Of a stretch of DNA of 64,000 nt, positions 1 through 12,721 are shown one piece after another; position 1 is the stretch's first letter, and each line of letters begins with the position of its first letter. The position numbers and the translations under genes are program-made. Origin of the DNA: Troglohyphantes excavatus (taxonomy: Eukaryota; Arthropoda; Arachnida; Araneae; Linyphiidae). The notes under the pieces are model-generated. The model was given only the letters and a program-made list of their open reading frames with translations. It searched no databases and was not told the origin of the DNA. The stretch covers positions 32,152,683-32,216,682 of the forward strand of contig OZ010674.1 of NCBI GenBank assembly GCA_963932185.1. Reading direction: 5' to 3'.

Positions 1-104
1 AGAATAGCAGTCCGAAAATAACGATCCATCGGCGTCAATGTTTTGATAACGGTTATAAAAAAATATTTAAAACACTTTTTAGCACATTTCATCCTGAAAA
101 GATT

Positions 105-506
105 TGCGGCGCCTGGAGTTCATAGACCCTTCTTTCGGTTCCAAGAAATCGAGAGAGGCATGCAACATTAAGTCAGTTGTTGATATCTCAATCCAATGAG
201 AGTTCGCCAACGAAAGAGGCCCCACCAGGGGAGCGGCCGCTTTCGACAACACTTGACTGAATACAGACATTCCCAGCAACCCAGCCATAGTGACAACACC
301 AGCAATCTCTCATGCTGCTCAACCTAACTGTAATTCCATAGATAACCATTAAATGTAAATTCTCAACTTCTATAATTACATCATTAAATCTAAGTTGTTT
401 CCTAAATACTATGGCTATCATCTATTTGTCCATCACATTTAAACTTAAACCTTCTGAAATGGAGTCAACAATAGCGTGGCCTACTCAACAAAACTACGCC
501 GCCGCA
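105..506 (+). repeat. Left LTR of the 105-2426 element
   Basis: 402 bp. Positions 105-417 are identical to 2025-2337. The last 89 bp (418-506) differ from the right LTR by many substitutions and small indels, yet the terminal CGCCGCCGCA is conserved. The sequence spells small open frames but none resembles a known protein. The right LTR has an equally long, partly different tail, so both are full length. Confidence 0.85.
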
Positions 507-507
507 C

Positions 508-520
508 TGATGACCCGGAC
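508..520 (+). other. Putative tRNA-Trp-type primer binding site
   Basis: TGATGACCCGGAC lies one base inside the left LTR and matches the tRNA-Trp-complementary site TGGTGACCCCGAC at 11 of 13 positions. Use of tRNA-Trp is characteristic of CsRn1-type Ty3/Gypsy elements as I recall. Beyond base 13 the match is poor, so this is either a decayed or a variant site. Confidence 0.5.
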
Positions 521-825
521 AATAGAAACACGGACCTGCAACCAGTATTCCGGACTCTCAATATGCCAGCGTAGTCACCGCATCTACGTGACCGCGCACC
601 TGCCACCTGTAATCCAGACGCCTACACTCTGCGCCACTCCTGCCTCGGACAACTGCAAGCATCAACTGATGACCATCATCGCAACAGCGCCACATTTCGG
701 ACAACTGCAACACCCTGCAAATGTCCCTGGAATTCCGCTCGCGCCACACTGCTGATGCGGTCATCGACTCGGCTCTGCACTCCGACAACGGGATGGTCGC
801 CGCGACTCACTGCCTGCGACCGCAT

Positions 826-1075
826 CCCGCAACACCACCACGTATCCGGCGACCCACTGCCGTGACCGCGCGCCACAACAACACGTCTGCGACCCACTGC
901 ATCACTACAACCCTACACCAACGCGTCTCCGGCGACCCACTGCCTGAGACTGCACCCCACACCAACACGTCTCCGCGACCCACTGCCGAGACCACAATCC
1001 TCAACACGTCTCCGCGACCCACTGCCGAGACAACAAACCCACATCAACACGTCTTTGCGATCCACTGCCAAGATA
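826..1075 (+). repeat. Degenerate GC-rich tandem repeat inside the LTR element
   Basis: At least five imperfect copies of a module with core ACACGTCTCCGCGACCCACT are seen, spaced roughly 40-60 bp. They give Thr/His/Pro-rich open frames on the plus strand and Gly/Val/Arg-rich ones on the minus strand. The frames follow from the repeat and are not evidence of a protein. This array makes the interior much richer in C and G than the rest of the window. Confidence 0.7.
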
Positions 1076-2024
1076 GCGCACTCAACACAGCGTTCTAGAT
1101 TACCCCCTTCAACCCGCACCCTGGCAACAACAACAATCCACATCACTTAAACACCATACTGGGAATCCCGTCCGACTAATGGGCGCATCTGTCGACACGG
1201 TAAACAACACCTCCTTTCGCCCCACCCACCCCTGCCTGACGAAGCGGTGAACAACCCCCTGCAAGTAACCCATTTTCCGTCAGCCAGACATCATCTCCAC
1301 TAAAGCTTTACGCAGCCCTTCTCCCAAGCACCACCCGCTCTCCTGCGCAATCCGCAAGCGGCCAATAACGCACTCCAATCAACCACATCCCTTCTTCCAA
1401 GAACCCCTCAAAACATAAAGCGAACATGTTCCTTTGGCTCCAAAGTGAAGAGTTCGCGAGCCAAATTCCTACGGCCATAGGAGAGACAGGCTTTCCTCTC
1501 TTATTTCTTCTTTCAAGAGCTTCAACCCACAACCCACCCCACTAGCCGTGTAATCTGACACCATCGAAGGAGTTCTTTTACAACGCTGTTTCTTTCTCCC
1601 CCCACTACTGGACTCACTCAGTGGGGGAACGTGAGACTCCCCCCTCTTCAACAGCTGATGTTTGTTTACATCCATCCTTCACGTGGGCTCATCCTCATCA
1701 GATGCTTCTTTGAGTGCTATTTTTTTTCTCACTCCACTGCTGCGATGTTCGTCTGCTTTTTAATGATTGTGGAGATGTCCCTTTTACGGAAGTGCAAATT
1801 TAATTATTCATGGCATTCATATATTAATTTTAATGGCATACTTTAAATTTTAAACCAGTGTATTTAATGCCTATATTTTTATATATCATATAACAAATTC
1901 TGTAATTTCACACATGCGCCATTTCATTGCACTTCTGCCATTTCAATAACCTGTAACTCCAGTCACCTGCAAGTTTTTTTTCTTTCTTTCGTGATTTCCG
2001 ATGAAAATCACTGGGCAAGGACTA

Positions 2025-2426
2025 TGCGGCGCCTGGAGTTCATAGACCCTTCTTTCGGTTCCAAGAAATCGAGAGAGGCATGCAACATTAAGTCAGTTGT
2101 TGATATCTCAATCCAATGAGAGTTCGCCAACGAAAGAGGCCCCACCAGGGGAGCGGCCGCTTTCGACAACACTTGACTGAATACAGACATTCCCAGCAAC
2201 CCAGCCATAGTGACAACACCAGCAATCTCTCATGCTGCTCAACCTAACTGTAATTCCATAGATAACCATTAAATGTAAATTCTCAACTTCTATAATTACA
2301 TCATTAAATCTAAGTTGTTTCCTAAATACTATGGCTAACATTAATTTATCCAACAACAAAATTTAACCTTCTGATCTATTGGAGTCAACCATCGCGTGGC
2401 CTCACCCAAAAAACGACGCCGCCGCA
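2025..2426 (+). repeat. Right LTR of the 105-2426 element
   Basis: Shares 313 identical bases with the left LTR, then a diverged 89-bp tail (2338-2426) ending CGCCGCCGCA. The bases just before it (2009-2024) include GGGCAAGGA, only weakly purine-rich, so the polypurine tract is not clear. The GATT that follows completes the target duplication. Confidence 0.85.
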
Positions 2427-2499
2427 GATTAATTCCATATATTTGAAGGTTAAATATTAGAAAAATGTAATTTGGGGAAATTCTAAATGTTTAGTCGAA

Positions 2500-2725
2500 T
2501 AATTGATCGAGCGTTAGCAAGGTTCTTGATTTAACTCGACCTTCCAGCATTTCGTCTATTTGTTACGCATTTATGACAAAACGGGTTGTTCTATTTAAAA
2601 AAAATGGGCATGCATGTTGCTTAAAGTCATTAAAATCAACGTATATGTTTTAAAAAATGTACTATATCATTATTTGGTTGCAAAGTCTACGGTTTTCAGA
2701 ACTATTAATACTTATTCTTTCTCAT
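2500..2725 (+). repeat. Old dispersed repeat, monomer copy
   Basis: Begins near GATCGAGCGTTAGCAAGG and runs through a motif of the type TTAACTCGACCTTCCAGCAT to a segment containing AAGTCTACGGTTTTCAGAAC. The same order of blocks occurs twice in tandem at 15838-16330. Divergence is high and no terminal motif or duplication is visible, so the class is unknown. Confidence 0.5.
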
Positions 2726-2726
2726 T

Positions 2727-5700
2727 GAAACCCCATATATATAAAGTATTCTTAGATGCATCAGTTATTTGAACGCAGTTTAATCCGCTTGTAGTACTTA
2801 TTTATAATAGGAAATTTTAATAGAATAGGAAAAAGCTATTTATAATTTTAAACTAATTTGTATAAACAATTATTTATTGAGATATTTACGTAATGTATTT
2901 AATGAATAATCTTATATATATAATAATTAAGGTCTTATAGTGCATTTAAGCCCATAACTAAAATTCTGACCTTTCCAGGCATTTCTTTAAAACAACAACA
3001 AAAAATGCGTGAGAAGTTCTCAGAAGAACCCTCAATTCATCACCTTTCAAGTCCCATGCGAGTACGTGTTTTCGACCGCCCAGATAAACAAAGAAAAGAG
3101 AACTTTTCCGATTTCGCACGAGCTAAAAGAATCCGTGAAAAGAAAAGAAAATCCAACGATGATAGTTTTAAGGATGAGAGTAAAAGTCCCATACAAGAGA
3201 CACATAAAAAAGAATTTGAGAAAGTAGGTCGTGAAGGCGTGAGCTCGTCGCGTTACCAAGGAATTTTATAGATAATGGTTGTGGGGTCGCTTACCGTTAT
3301 AGTAATAGCATGGGTGGAAATCCTTAAAAAAAATGCAAGAATAATACAAAATATATTTGTATAAACCAAGTTCTTTTAGAATTTTTGATCTGACTAAATT
3401 ACTTTGGAGAGAGTTGTTGTAATTTAGTTCGTTTGAGAAGCCGTATTAAACTTCGTAGTACCCACTGAGCGAAAATAATATAAACGCTGGAGTGAGGATT
3501 CCCATTGGGCGACAGTGTACTTTACTGTGCCACGTGGATGAATAATATTCAAAAGAGAAGGTTAAGAAAATATTTTACATGGGCTAATGCACAGTTAGCC
3601 GTGGCGCTTCGATCTTGAGTATTTTATTATTTAATTATTATTTTTGTATTCTTTTTTTTTTGTAAGTAAGAAAGTAAGCATGGAAAAATATTAAATGTGT
3701 AACATTTAATGTATTTTTTAAACCAGAAATGTTTTGTTAAACTGGGATGTTTTCATTTCACCCTATGCCAAACTTTATACGAAAGCATTATATTTTTCTA
3801 CCTCGGCTTAAAAAGGTGTAAAATGGAAGCGCATGCGTAGTGTCCTCTCCAGTGATTATTATAGCTCAATGGTGGTAACATATGAATTAGAAATTATATC
3901 AAGATATCCATGGTTTGCTTAACGTTTGTCTATGCATCCCTTTTTTATATTTTTATTATGTGAAAGAATATAGTATTATTTTACAAATATTATTTTAAAA
4001 GAATATCACGTATTTTTTAATACAAAAATCAAGTATATTGAATTTATAACTTTTACAAAGATTGAGAGTGTCGATTTTTGTTGAACCGTTTTTCAAGTTT
4101 AAGGATTACATTTTGAGATTTAAAATGTATAACTAGTTTTAACTTTTATGTTATGGGATAAAGCGTGTTAAGCTTTGATTTGTCTTTGAATTTACGTGGA
4201 GCACAGTGTGAGCCTGCACAACGACTACATTTGACAAACAATGTAGACTAACAAAATTGCCCATCATAACTCTTATGTAAATTATAATATAATATTCCAT
4301 GGCTTTCTGTATAAAGACATATTTAGAGCTTGAAAAGTGTTTTATCTATTTAAGTTATTTTTTTAAATTTCCAAAACTAAATTTTTGCTTTAAAGTACCA
4401 CGATTTAGCTCTTCAAACAGGTAGAGTGGTATCACATTTGTTAGTGTCAATGGATTCAAATGAAACACAATACAAAAAAGATAATAAACAAGTGCAAAAA
4501 AATTCTATTAGAAAGAAACATTCTAGATATTTAAAGTTTTGAGATATATTTAAAGAAATTTGTAATTCCATCCTAACTATTTTATAACTATTATAATTAG
4601 ATCTAACTTATTTAAAAGTATAGGGACTTATTGACAGATGCTTGTTCGCAAATGACTACATTCTAATCTCGAAAATTGAAAGATAGGGTACATATTTATT
4701 AAAAATTCTTGACATTGTTTATAATTTTGCTGAAACTATTTTAGAATTGTTTACGTTGGAATGTTATTTAAAATTGTTTTGTAAAATACTTTATTCGCTT
4801 GAATACAAACAGTTGTGAAACTGAAGTTATTAATAATACAATGAAATATTAAAAGGAATTATATCTAAAAAAAAATAGTTTTTATGTTTTTAACAGTTAT
4901 TACTTTTTATCTTTACTAAATAAAAAAATAATTAAGCATTCTTATTTAACCCAAAAGTTTGCTTTAAGATAAACTAATATATAAATTAATTACTTAATTA
5001 ATTAAATTAAAACGATATTTCCATTTGTAAATTCTTCTTCAAAATACTACTCAGGCTACTTAAACTTTTAACAGCTATTTTACAATTACGCTTCCTTAAA
5101 ACCCCTTTTTTATTCGAAAATACTCAATTGTAATATACATAGAAAATACTTAACAAACAGATAGCTACAGAAGTTTAATTTGTGCTTTTAACTGTTTACT
5201 GTTTGCTTAATAAAAATAAACATTTCATTAAACAACTCATTGATCTTGTTAAGTACAAACAACACTATATTTCTCTCTTATACTCATTAATAGATAGTAA
5301 AATTCTACTGCTCATTGTTTATACTTGAATGAAATTATTCAATTAAAGAGACGCATATATATTTAATTTAATTTATATTTTGACTACTAATAAGACTAAA
5401 AGGTTTTCCAATAATCTTTATGAAGTATTTAGTAGAAAAGGAAGTATTTGATTTTTATGAAGTATTTGATAGAAAAAATTGAAAGAAATAATTTATTTTT
5501 AAAAGGCCTAAGCATCTAGAGAAAGAATTTTATAACGCTTATAAATATTTTGAAAATATTTAGCCCCTTTGATGTACTTAAGGATCCTCAATAAACATTG
5601 CGTTTTGATTTAAAAAGTCTTTGAAACAAGGTCGAACTTTAAAATTGAAATACCATCTCCAAACTTTATTAACGTAAAGTAACTTACTTTAAAATTATTT

Positions 5701-5946
5701 ATAAAATAATTGTAACATAATGTAAAAGTTATTTCTTAAAACTTTTGTTTTTAATTGACAATATTTAGATAATTAGTACAATAATTAGGTACTAAATAAT
5801 TTGAAGATTTTTCTGAAGAAAAGTGACGTATATGATGTATGTTCAAACACACTTATACATTTTCTAATATTTCTAAATATAATTAATTATAATTTACTAA
5901 TATAAGGCAATTTTTATTTATAAATAGGAAATTAATATTTTTCCTA
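2727..5946. other. AT-rich DNA without a recognised gene
   Basis: No family motif or terminal repeat found. One hydrophilic open frame of 88 codons (3005-3271, plus) starts with a fair initiation context after a pyrimidine-AG that could be a splice acceptor. It has no recognised domain and is overlapped by a 72-codon frame, so I do not call it a gene. The remainder is poly-A/T-rich and closed in all frames. Confidence 0.6.
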
Positions 5947-5982
5947 GATGGTTACAAAAGGTTAAAACCTTTTGAAACCATC
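5947..5982. repeat. Near-perfect 36-bp palindrome
   Basis: The left arm GATGGTTACAAAAGGTT is matched by the inverted right arm AACCTTTTGAAACCATC with one arm mismatch, leaving almost no loop. It would form a long hairpin if transcribed. No TIR element borders are visible. It may be a chance or mutational (template-switch) palindrome. Confidence 0.7.
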
Positions 5983-6949
5983 ATCTTCATAGATATAAAT
6001 AGTCATTTTGACTAAATAAATCTTCAATAACGTATTTGCAATTTATAGTAAAACAACTATACCTATTTTTAATCTAAATGTACATGTATATTTTAAAATT
6101 AAATTTCATCATATGTTAACCCTTTGAGGTCAAGAGATGACTATCAAGCACAACTGTAAAAAATACTCCAAATATGCGAAAAATCGTATCGAGTTCCTGG
6201 TTCGCCCCAGAAAAAAAAGGCCTCGACCGCAAATGCCGAGCATATATTTGAATTAGTCAAGTTGGAAGGCCGAGTTTTATATTTAAATTAATAATTTTAA
6301 TTCAAATATATGGTAAAAAATTAAAACGCATCAGATAATTATTATAGAAAATAACGTAAATTATAAGATGAAGAATCCTGGATAAAAATAATGGGGGTAT
6401 ATTTTTTGTTGTTGAAATCGCTATACCAATATCTTGTGCTAGTTCGAGGATTGTATTTTTATTGTATTAAGTTGTAAATAGGGGGAAAAAGATGATAGTT
6501 CTTCAAAAACGATTTAAAGATTAGAACGTTGTGTGTATGAAACATGAAATTTTGTTTTTTTGTTTTTAACACAATCCTTCCAAATTGGACTGTCACTGTT
6601 CTTTCCCTAGGCCAGCCTCGACCCCTATCTAAAACTAAGATAGTAAAGGGGACGCCTTTTTTCATACATGCTCGTGGAAGTCCCGCCGTTTTCTGGTGAT
6701 GTATACGTTTCTATTTTGTTTGAGCATGAAAAGAAAGGAAAGAAAAATTATTCTGAAATTAATTCTATAATTTCTGTAGATTTTAAACAGCTTTCACTAA
6801 GAATGTGAACACAAATTTACTCCACAAATACATAGTAAAGATAACACTACAATCAGGAGTTTAATTTTAATCTCTTGAAAACTTAACATTCATTTAAAAT
6901 CATGAAAACAAAAAGTTGCTAAGGGTGACCGTTCTATGATTTTTTTTCT

Positions 6950-7002
6950 TTGTGACGCCGCGGGCCCCTGGAAGTCCGTAAACCCCCATTTGGAAACCAC
7001 TG
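6950..7002 (-). mobile_element. hAT-like transposon terminus (fragment)
   Basis: Read on the minus strand from 7002 the sequence starts CAGTGGTTTCCAAATGGGGG, the form of many hAT/Charlie-type ends (CAGTGGTTCCCAAA). The following 8 bases CCTTAGGC (7003-7010) match CCCTAGGC at 6605-6612 at 7 of 8 positions. The insertion could therefore span 6613-7002, although the left end CAGCCTCGACC pairs poorly with the right end. Confident about the right terminus only. Confidence 0.4.
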
Positions 7003-7861
7003 CCTTAGGCCCTCAATCTACGATTTTATTGAAATTATTTTTAAACAAAATTAAGTCGAATTTTTAATATAAATTTATATTAATTATATGGAAAATTTAA
7101 TTATAAATTTTATTGCTTGAATATTGATTAGATTCTATGAAACTCTAAAGCAGGCTCCTTTTATCATTAAAAAATATAACAATTATAATTCACTTCTAGA
7201 ATGCAAACAATTTTAGAAATCTGCATTACTTTAGTAGAACTTAGTTAAACCCGTGTAATAAATGTCATCCTATCCTCAACTGCGTTCGCTTTTCTCCACT
7301 TTATCATAAAGATTTATTTAATCCTTCCCCCTGCAAATATTATGCAACTTGCAATATGCATGGGCACCAATTTGCATATATTTTCATCACCTAAGGCGAA
7401 ACGGCGAGAAGATGTACCTTGAATACTAATAATGTTTTCTCACTACATAAATTTGCAAAATAACTTTCGTCTTTCTCATTATTTCTGAAATTGCATACCC
7501 ATTTTTGTTATGGTATCGCTATTTACTTCCTCATGTCGTGCACTATAATATTTTTTTTATCCAACTTTTATTAAATTGCATTTTACAATATTTGCATTAA
7601 TAAGTAACTTGTTAAAGGGCTAAAATTCTTTTTAGACTTCAAAATATGAATATAATGTTAACCAAAATAATTTTAAATTTAAATCAGGTGGTATTAAACT
7701 AAATTATAAAAAAATATCATATAATACTTAAAAATTATTTAGATATTAATATTCATTCATCGTTTACAATTTTTAATTATCTTAAGTAAAACTACGTTTT
7801 ATCGTTTGACTATACTTATATTTAAGAACTTCTTTAAATATCGATTTTTTAAAATTTATTT

Positions 7862-7912
7862 CTATACTAATAAAATAAAAGTAGGTTTGTATGTGTCTGG
7901 GATTTTTAAAAA
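7862..7912 (+). mobile_element. Helitron-like 5' terminus
   Basis: TCTATACTAATAAAATAAAA followed by GTAGGTTTGTATGTGTCTGG has the typical look of a Helitron 5' end (TC start, ATA-rich lead, then a G/T-rich segment). No matching 3' end (hairpin plus CTAG) was found nearby. The tandem repeat at 8088 might belong to the same element. Confidence 0.4.
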
Positions 7913-8087
7913 AAATAATAATTATGTTACCGGGTAAATTCTAATTACCATTCGGAAGAAATCTTTAACATTGAGTCAATATGAATAAAAAGATAAATTA
8001 TAACTAAAAAATTTCATTGTATATTTTCCCAAATGACGTACAATTAAATTCAATTTTCCTTAATCTCAAAATCTATTGGGCCGATAT

Positions 8088-8375
8088 TAATGAATTTTGA
8101 TAAGCTTAAATAATTATCCAGAATATGGTTTTTAAACTTATTTTTTGTCAAATTGTTAATGTGACAAAAATAAATTAAAAACTTAAATCTTATTTAATCC
8201 TAATGAATTTTGATAAGCTTAAATAATTATCCAGAATATGGTTTTTTAAACTTATGTTTTGTCAAATTGTTAATGTGACAAAAATAAATTAAAAACTTAA
8301 ATCTTATTTAATCTTAATGAATTTTGAAAAGCCTAAAATAATTATCCAGAAGATACTTTTTTAAGCTTGTCGAAA
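8088..8375 (+). repeat. Tandem repeat, about 113-bp unit, 2.5 copies
   Basis: Units begin at 8088, 8201 and 8315, each with TAATGAATTTTGATAAGCTT or a close variant. The first two are nearly identical; the third decays after about 50 bp. Each unit contains an internal inverted pair (TTTTGTCAAATT / AATGTGACAAAA). It lies shortly after a Helitron-like 5' end. Confidence 0.85.
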
Positions 8376-8379
8376 TTCA

Positions 8380-11300
8380 ATAAGGAACTGAGTTATTACA
8401 AATTAATTTTATTGCAATTCTTTGGACCATCTTATTTTAGGTTTGTTCAAACATAACGTGCTAATGTGAACAGTTTTTTTAATAGTTTTTTTAATGATAG
8501 AGATGATTCTTAGGATGATCTTATACCATAAAGTTTTAATAAAATCCAAAATCGTTTTTTTCAATGGAAAACTATATATTTTTTTAATTTTTATTGCACA
8601 GGTTTATTTTCTTTTATGGTAAGTCGTTTTAATTAACTTTTTCCGAATAATGGGTGTTTTTACTAGTTGGAGACATTTCCGAAAGAAGAAAACTAATTTT
8701 GAAATTTTTTAATTTCTAATCATTTAAAAGTCAAACATATTAAATTTATTTAATATCTGATGCAATAACAAAAATATGTAAAACAAATATTCTATATCTA
8801 CTTCACAGCTTACAAACAATACTGCATCTTCTCAAAATACAAGGTTCATTTGGGATGAAAACGGAATTTCTAATTACTCTAATGAAGAAGACTTCAACTT
8901 TTTAATTTTTTTTAGCACTAATTAGTTTTTATCATTGTTCGCTCTCCCTAAAGGCTCACAAGAAACACAGAAGTAGCATCAAAGGTTAGATACAATCATC
9001 AACACTGATAATGCATTTGTTGTGGTGGTTTTGAATTTAATTATGCTTTGTGTGCGCACAATGGAATTCATGTCTTGGGAAGAGAGGAGGTTAAAGCTTT
9101 TTATTTCTTATCTTTGCTGCGTTTTTCGAAAAAAATGAATGCATTTGAAGTAGTTTCAACTTTTGCTCCCCTCTTTGGCTCAAAATAAACAATTCGAAAT
9201 AACACATTTGCTTGTTATTATTTGCTGTAAAGTGGTAAACGTTTTAATTAAAAAATATAATTGTAAAGTTGAATAATTAAATTATATCCGAGAAACTAAG
9301 TTTTTTCTTTGCGCAGTACCGTGACTTGTGCTTGTTAAAATAACAATACAAAATAATCCATTTTACAGACACTAATATACTATTTGTTCTGCATCTTTAA
9401 AGTTCAAATTTGTACAATATCATTGATGTTGTTAATAAAAGGGAAGATCCCAACTTTTGATAAAGCTTAAAAAGTTTTACTAGCAAATCATGTAAATTCG
9501 CCAAAAATTGTATTTACAAATTTTACTTTAATAAGCTTTAAATTATTTTAGACATTACTTTTACTCTTTAAAAATACGAGTTCAATTTTTCATTCATTAC
9601 ACTGTTGCTTGACTAAGATTGTTTTCTCTGGTTTTCATTAGGTTTGCAAATAACTAATATTAATTTATTGATTCAGAATGAAACGATTTCAAATAGTTTA
9701 TTTAATTCGAAAAGTTGGGTTTAAGTAAATGCTACGCACATTCATGGAATCTCAGAGAAAATTGTATTACTTTTACAAGATATTAAAAAGTATTTGACAT
9801 GGACACACTAAAATTTCAATTCTATATTTAATAAAATTTTGAAGAACCAAGCAGAATAAATGTTGTTATGTTAACAATGAAAGTAATCCATTCATTTTAA
9901 CTGAAAATAATCTTAGTAATAAATCACATAGTAAGAATTTTCTCGAAGTATTTAATGCCATAATAATAGCTTTTCTTTGTTCAGTAAAGTATTAAATGAA
10001 AAAAAAAGGATGACAAATATGATTATTTTTCTTATTGAATTTCGTATCTTCAGAAAAGAAACTAGGATTACGTTACAAAATAGATAAGTTTTATTTATTT
10101 AAGAACTATAAACAAGATATTATGAAAAATAAATGTTACTTCGTGTATAGAGTTGACAAAAGTACTTTTTTCAAGAATGTTTATTTTATTTTTTTATAAA
10201 AACGTAATTTTTTTTATTAAAGGATATATTTTTGTATGCTATTGAATAGTAGAGTATTAGTATGTTTGAATTATTTTTAATAAAATTCACCTCAATATAA
10301 TTGTATAGTCAACATAAATGCGATGTTAGTGTATTAAGAAATAGAAAATTTATTTTCTAAACGTTAAAATTACAACTATTAAATTTTTTTGATAAATTTA
10401 TTTTGGATCACTTTAATATAATTAACTACAAGTATTATTAAAATATTTAATAGATTATAAAGAACTATTAATACATTTATTCAAGCTAATAAAATTTTCA
10501 ATGTATAAGTATAATACTAATTATTAAAGAAGATAAGCTTCAAATATTTAAATAAATATAAATGAAAACTTTCCTAATTTTTTATAAATGAAAGGAATGA
10601 TTTTTAAAATCATAGTTATGTTTAATATTCTTATTAAATGTTTCATTTTACTAATTAATAGAACATTTTTAATGCTATTTCTCCTCATCAGATACTTTGT
10701 AATTTTAATGAATTTTATTAATCATATACCATACGATCGATAATTTTTTTTGCATAAAATATTTGAACTGTAATATCGCTTTTATTGCATAAAAAATTAA
10801 ATACTTTACTACAATTTCATTACAACGCCATTTCTTATAATTTCACAAAAAAAAAAAATATTTTTTGAAAACAATTTAAAAATACTGTCGTTCTCTACTT
10901 GCATATTCATCACAAACACTGATTCCCAGAATAAACTTCACCAAACCCTTTGCATTTAAGTCAAACAACTCGGTAAATGTCAAAGAAAACAAACTTTCCC
11001 AACCCACTTTACATGCGATCATTTCACAAAACGAACCCTTCAGACCCAATACCGGGTATTCCCTCCGCCGGGGGAACGCACGCTTTCGAGCTCTCGTGCT
11101 CTTTGATGATTCCGCGAATGACGAGACTTCAACCGTCATTATTTTACTCGTTGTCTCTTTGATGTAAATCCTCATTAACGTCGTACTTATGAGCATAATG
11201 AGATGCCGTGGATAATTGCCTCTGGAATGTTAATTGACGTAACGATAGGGTGGTTTGTGTAGTTTATATCGATAGTTAACGAGGTATTAAAAGGAGAGAG

Positions 11301-12720
11301 GGCTTGCATATGAGCTATGCTGTAACTGTATTGTAAGTTGCATCGTAAGGTTGACTGTTAAAAGCGTATATATAAATGAGTATTTGTTTTCGAGTATTTC
11401 TCTGTTTTAATGTGTATTAATACATATTACATTTATAATATCTATGGGTACTTATATTTAAATTTGAAAGGACACGAGCTCATACAAAAGTAAACACGCA
11501 AATTTTTAAAAAAATATTTTTGAATTTTATATTTTCTAAAATTCTAAGCTCGTCTGCAAATAACTCAATTTAAAAAATTTTTCTAGCTAAACAAGGAAGT
11601 ATTTTACATAATGTTTTAATAACATAACATGCAATAAACATACGAAAGTTTGCCACTAAATATTTATTTTCTCAAAACTATGTTTTTTTGTTTTCAGATA
11701 CATAAAAAATATACTATTAATTTTGAACACTCAATTACATTATGAAGTTATTGTATTGTTATGCACATATTAACCAGTGCATTTATGATTTCAACGCTTG
11801 GCTATTTAAAAAATATATAAGCTACCAGTTTTTATAGTCTAAAAATGTTCCAACCATTAGTTTTATGTGTAAATCCAGTAATTAATTTGTGTAATTGTAT
11901 CCGATTGTCAAGTTTGCAAAGTGTTAATGTAAATGAACGAGCAAGAAAAATGTACTTAAAGACAAAAAACATATTTTTGAGAAAATGAGGATTTTGTTGG
12001 AAACTTTCATATATTTAGTGCATATTATAGAATGTTTAAAAATTTATTTAAAATACTTCTAGTTTATCTAGAACAAAATTGGAAACAGTGCTGCTTGCAG
12101 AAGAGCTTAGAATTTTATAAAATATATAAATTTAAAAATACATAAAAAAAAATTACGTGGACCTACCTGACAAATTATAGGACTGTGATGAAGTCGGGTT
12201 AAGTTGCCTTAGCTTCCCGAAATTCTGTCTTGTACTTATGAGTTAAAGAGCTGTTATATATAGTTTAAGATCTCTGTACTTCCTAACCAAGTAATTAGTT
12301 TAATTTATGAATGCATCTCAAAGACACGTTATGCGGCACTACTCCATTCACAGAATAAACGATAGCGCTATTTTGCTACAACAGCAGGTGTCTCTAATTT
12401 AATATCTCATGTTGTTTACATGCACTTTTGTGATTATGATATAGCAATGCAATGAGAAAGCAATAATAATTCCTCATATTTTCGTCCTTATTGTGGTTCA
12501 TGCATTACCTATTATATATCTGTCATTTTACGCAGTACAGCTTCGTTACACATGCTATTGTAACTCCACCTATTGTAAATGTGCATCCAACCCGTATTTT
12601 GCAGAGCAATAAAACTTGAGAATTCTGTCAACCACTTTTGTGAATATAGATAATAAGTGGAGGTTTACATTTCAATGTCCAATTCACTATAGTCGCTAAA
12701 GTATGTTGCTCAAGGAAACT
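8380..12720. other. AT-rich DNA, nothing identified
   Basis: No gene, RNA or transposon signature seen. A short segment at about 11030-11130 is less AT-rich (contains CTCCGCCGGGGGAACGCACG) and lies in open frames of 61 (plus) and 106 codons (minus), neither with a recognised motif. A short element such as a regulatory site or an exon of a gene outside the window could sit there, but nothing shows it. Confidence 0.6.
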
Positions 12721-12721
12721 T

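Larger units (their letters stand above)
105..2426 (+). mobile_element. Complete short LTR retrotransposon (TRIM/LARD-like), non-autonomous
   Basis: Two direct terminal repeats of 402 bp (105-506 and 2025-2426) enclose a 1518-bp interior. Both begin TGCGGCG and end CGCCGCA, the usual TG...CA with short inverted ends. The element is flanked by the 4-bp duplication GATT (101-104 and 2427-2430), so both borders are exact. One base inside the left LTR is TGATGACCCGGAC (508-520), close to a tRNA-Trp primer site (TGGTGACCCCGAC), which sets the plus orientation and suggests a CsRn1-like Ty3/Gypsy origin. No gag, protease, reverse transcriptase or integrase frame is present. The interior is GC-richer than its surroundings and low in complexity. 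It therefore depends on a helper element for mobility. The superfamily is inferred; the structure is seen directly. Confidence 0.85.

Noticed and set aside
411..1098. Plus-strand frames of 114 and 125 codons in the LTR element
   Set aside because: Low-complexity Thr/His/Pro-rich frames across an LTR end and a GC-rich tandem repeat; no gag or zinc-knuckle (CCHC) motif.
10876..11196. 106-codon minus-strand frame
   Set aside because: No recognised domain, overlaps a plus frame, and its length is unremarkable for a 64-kb window.
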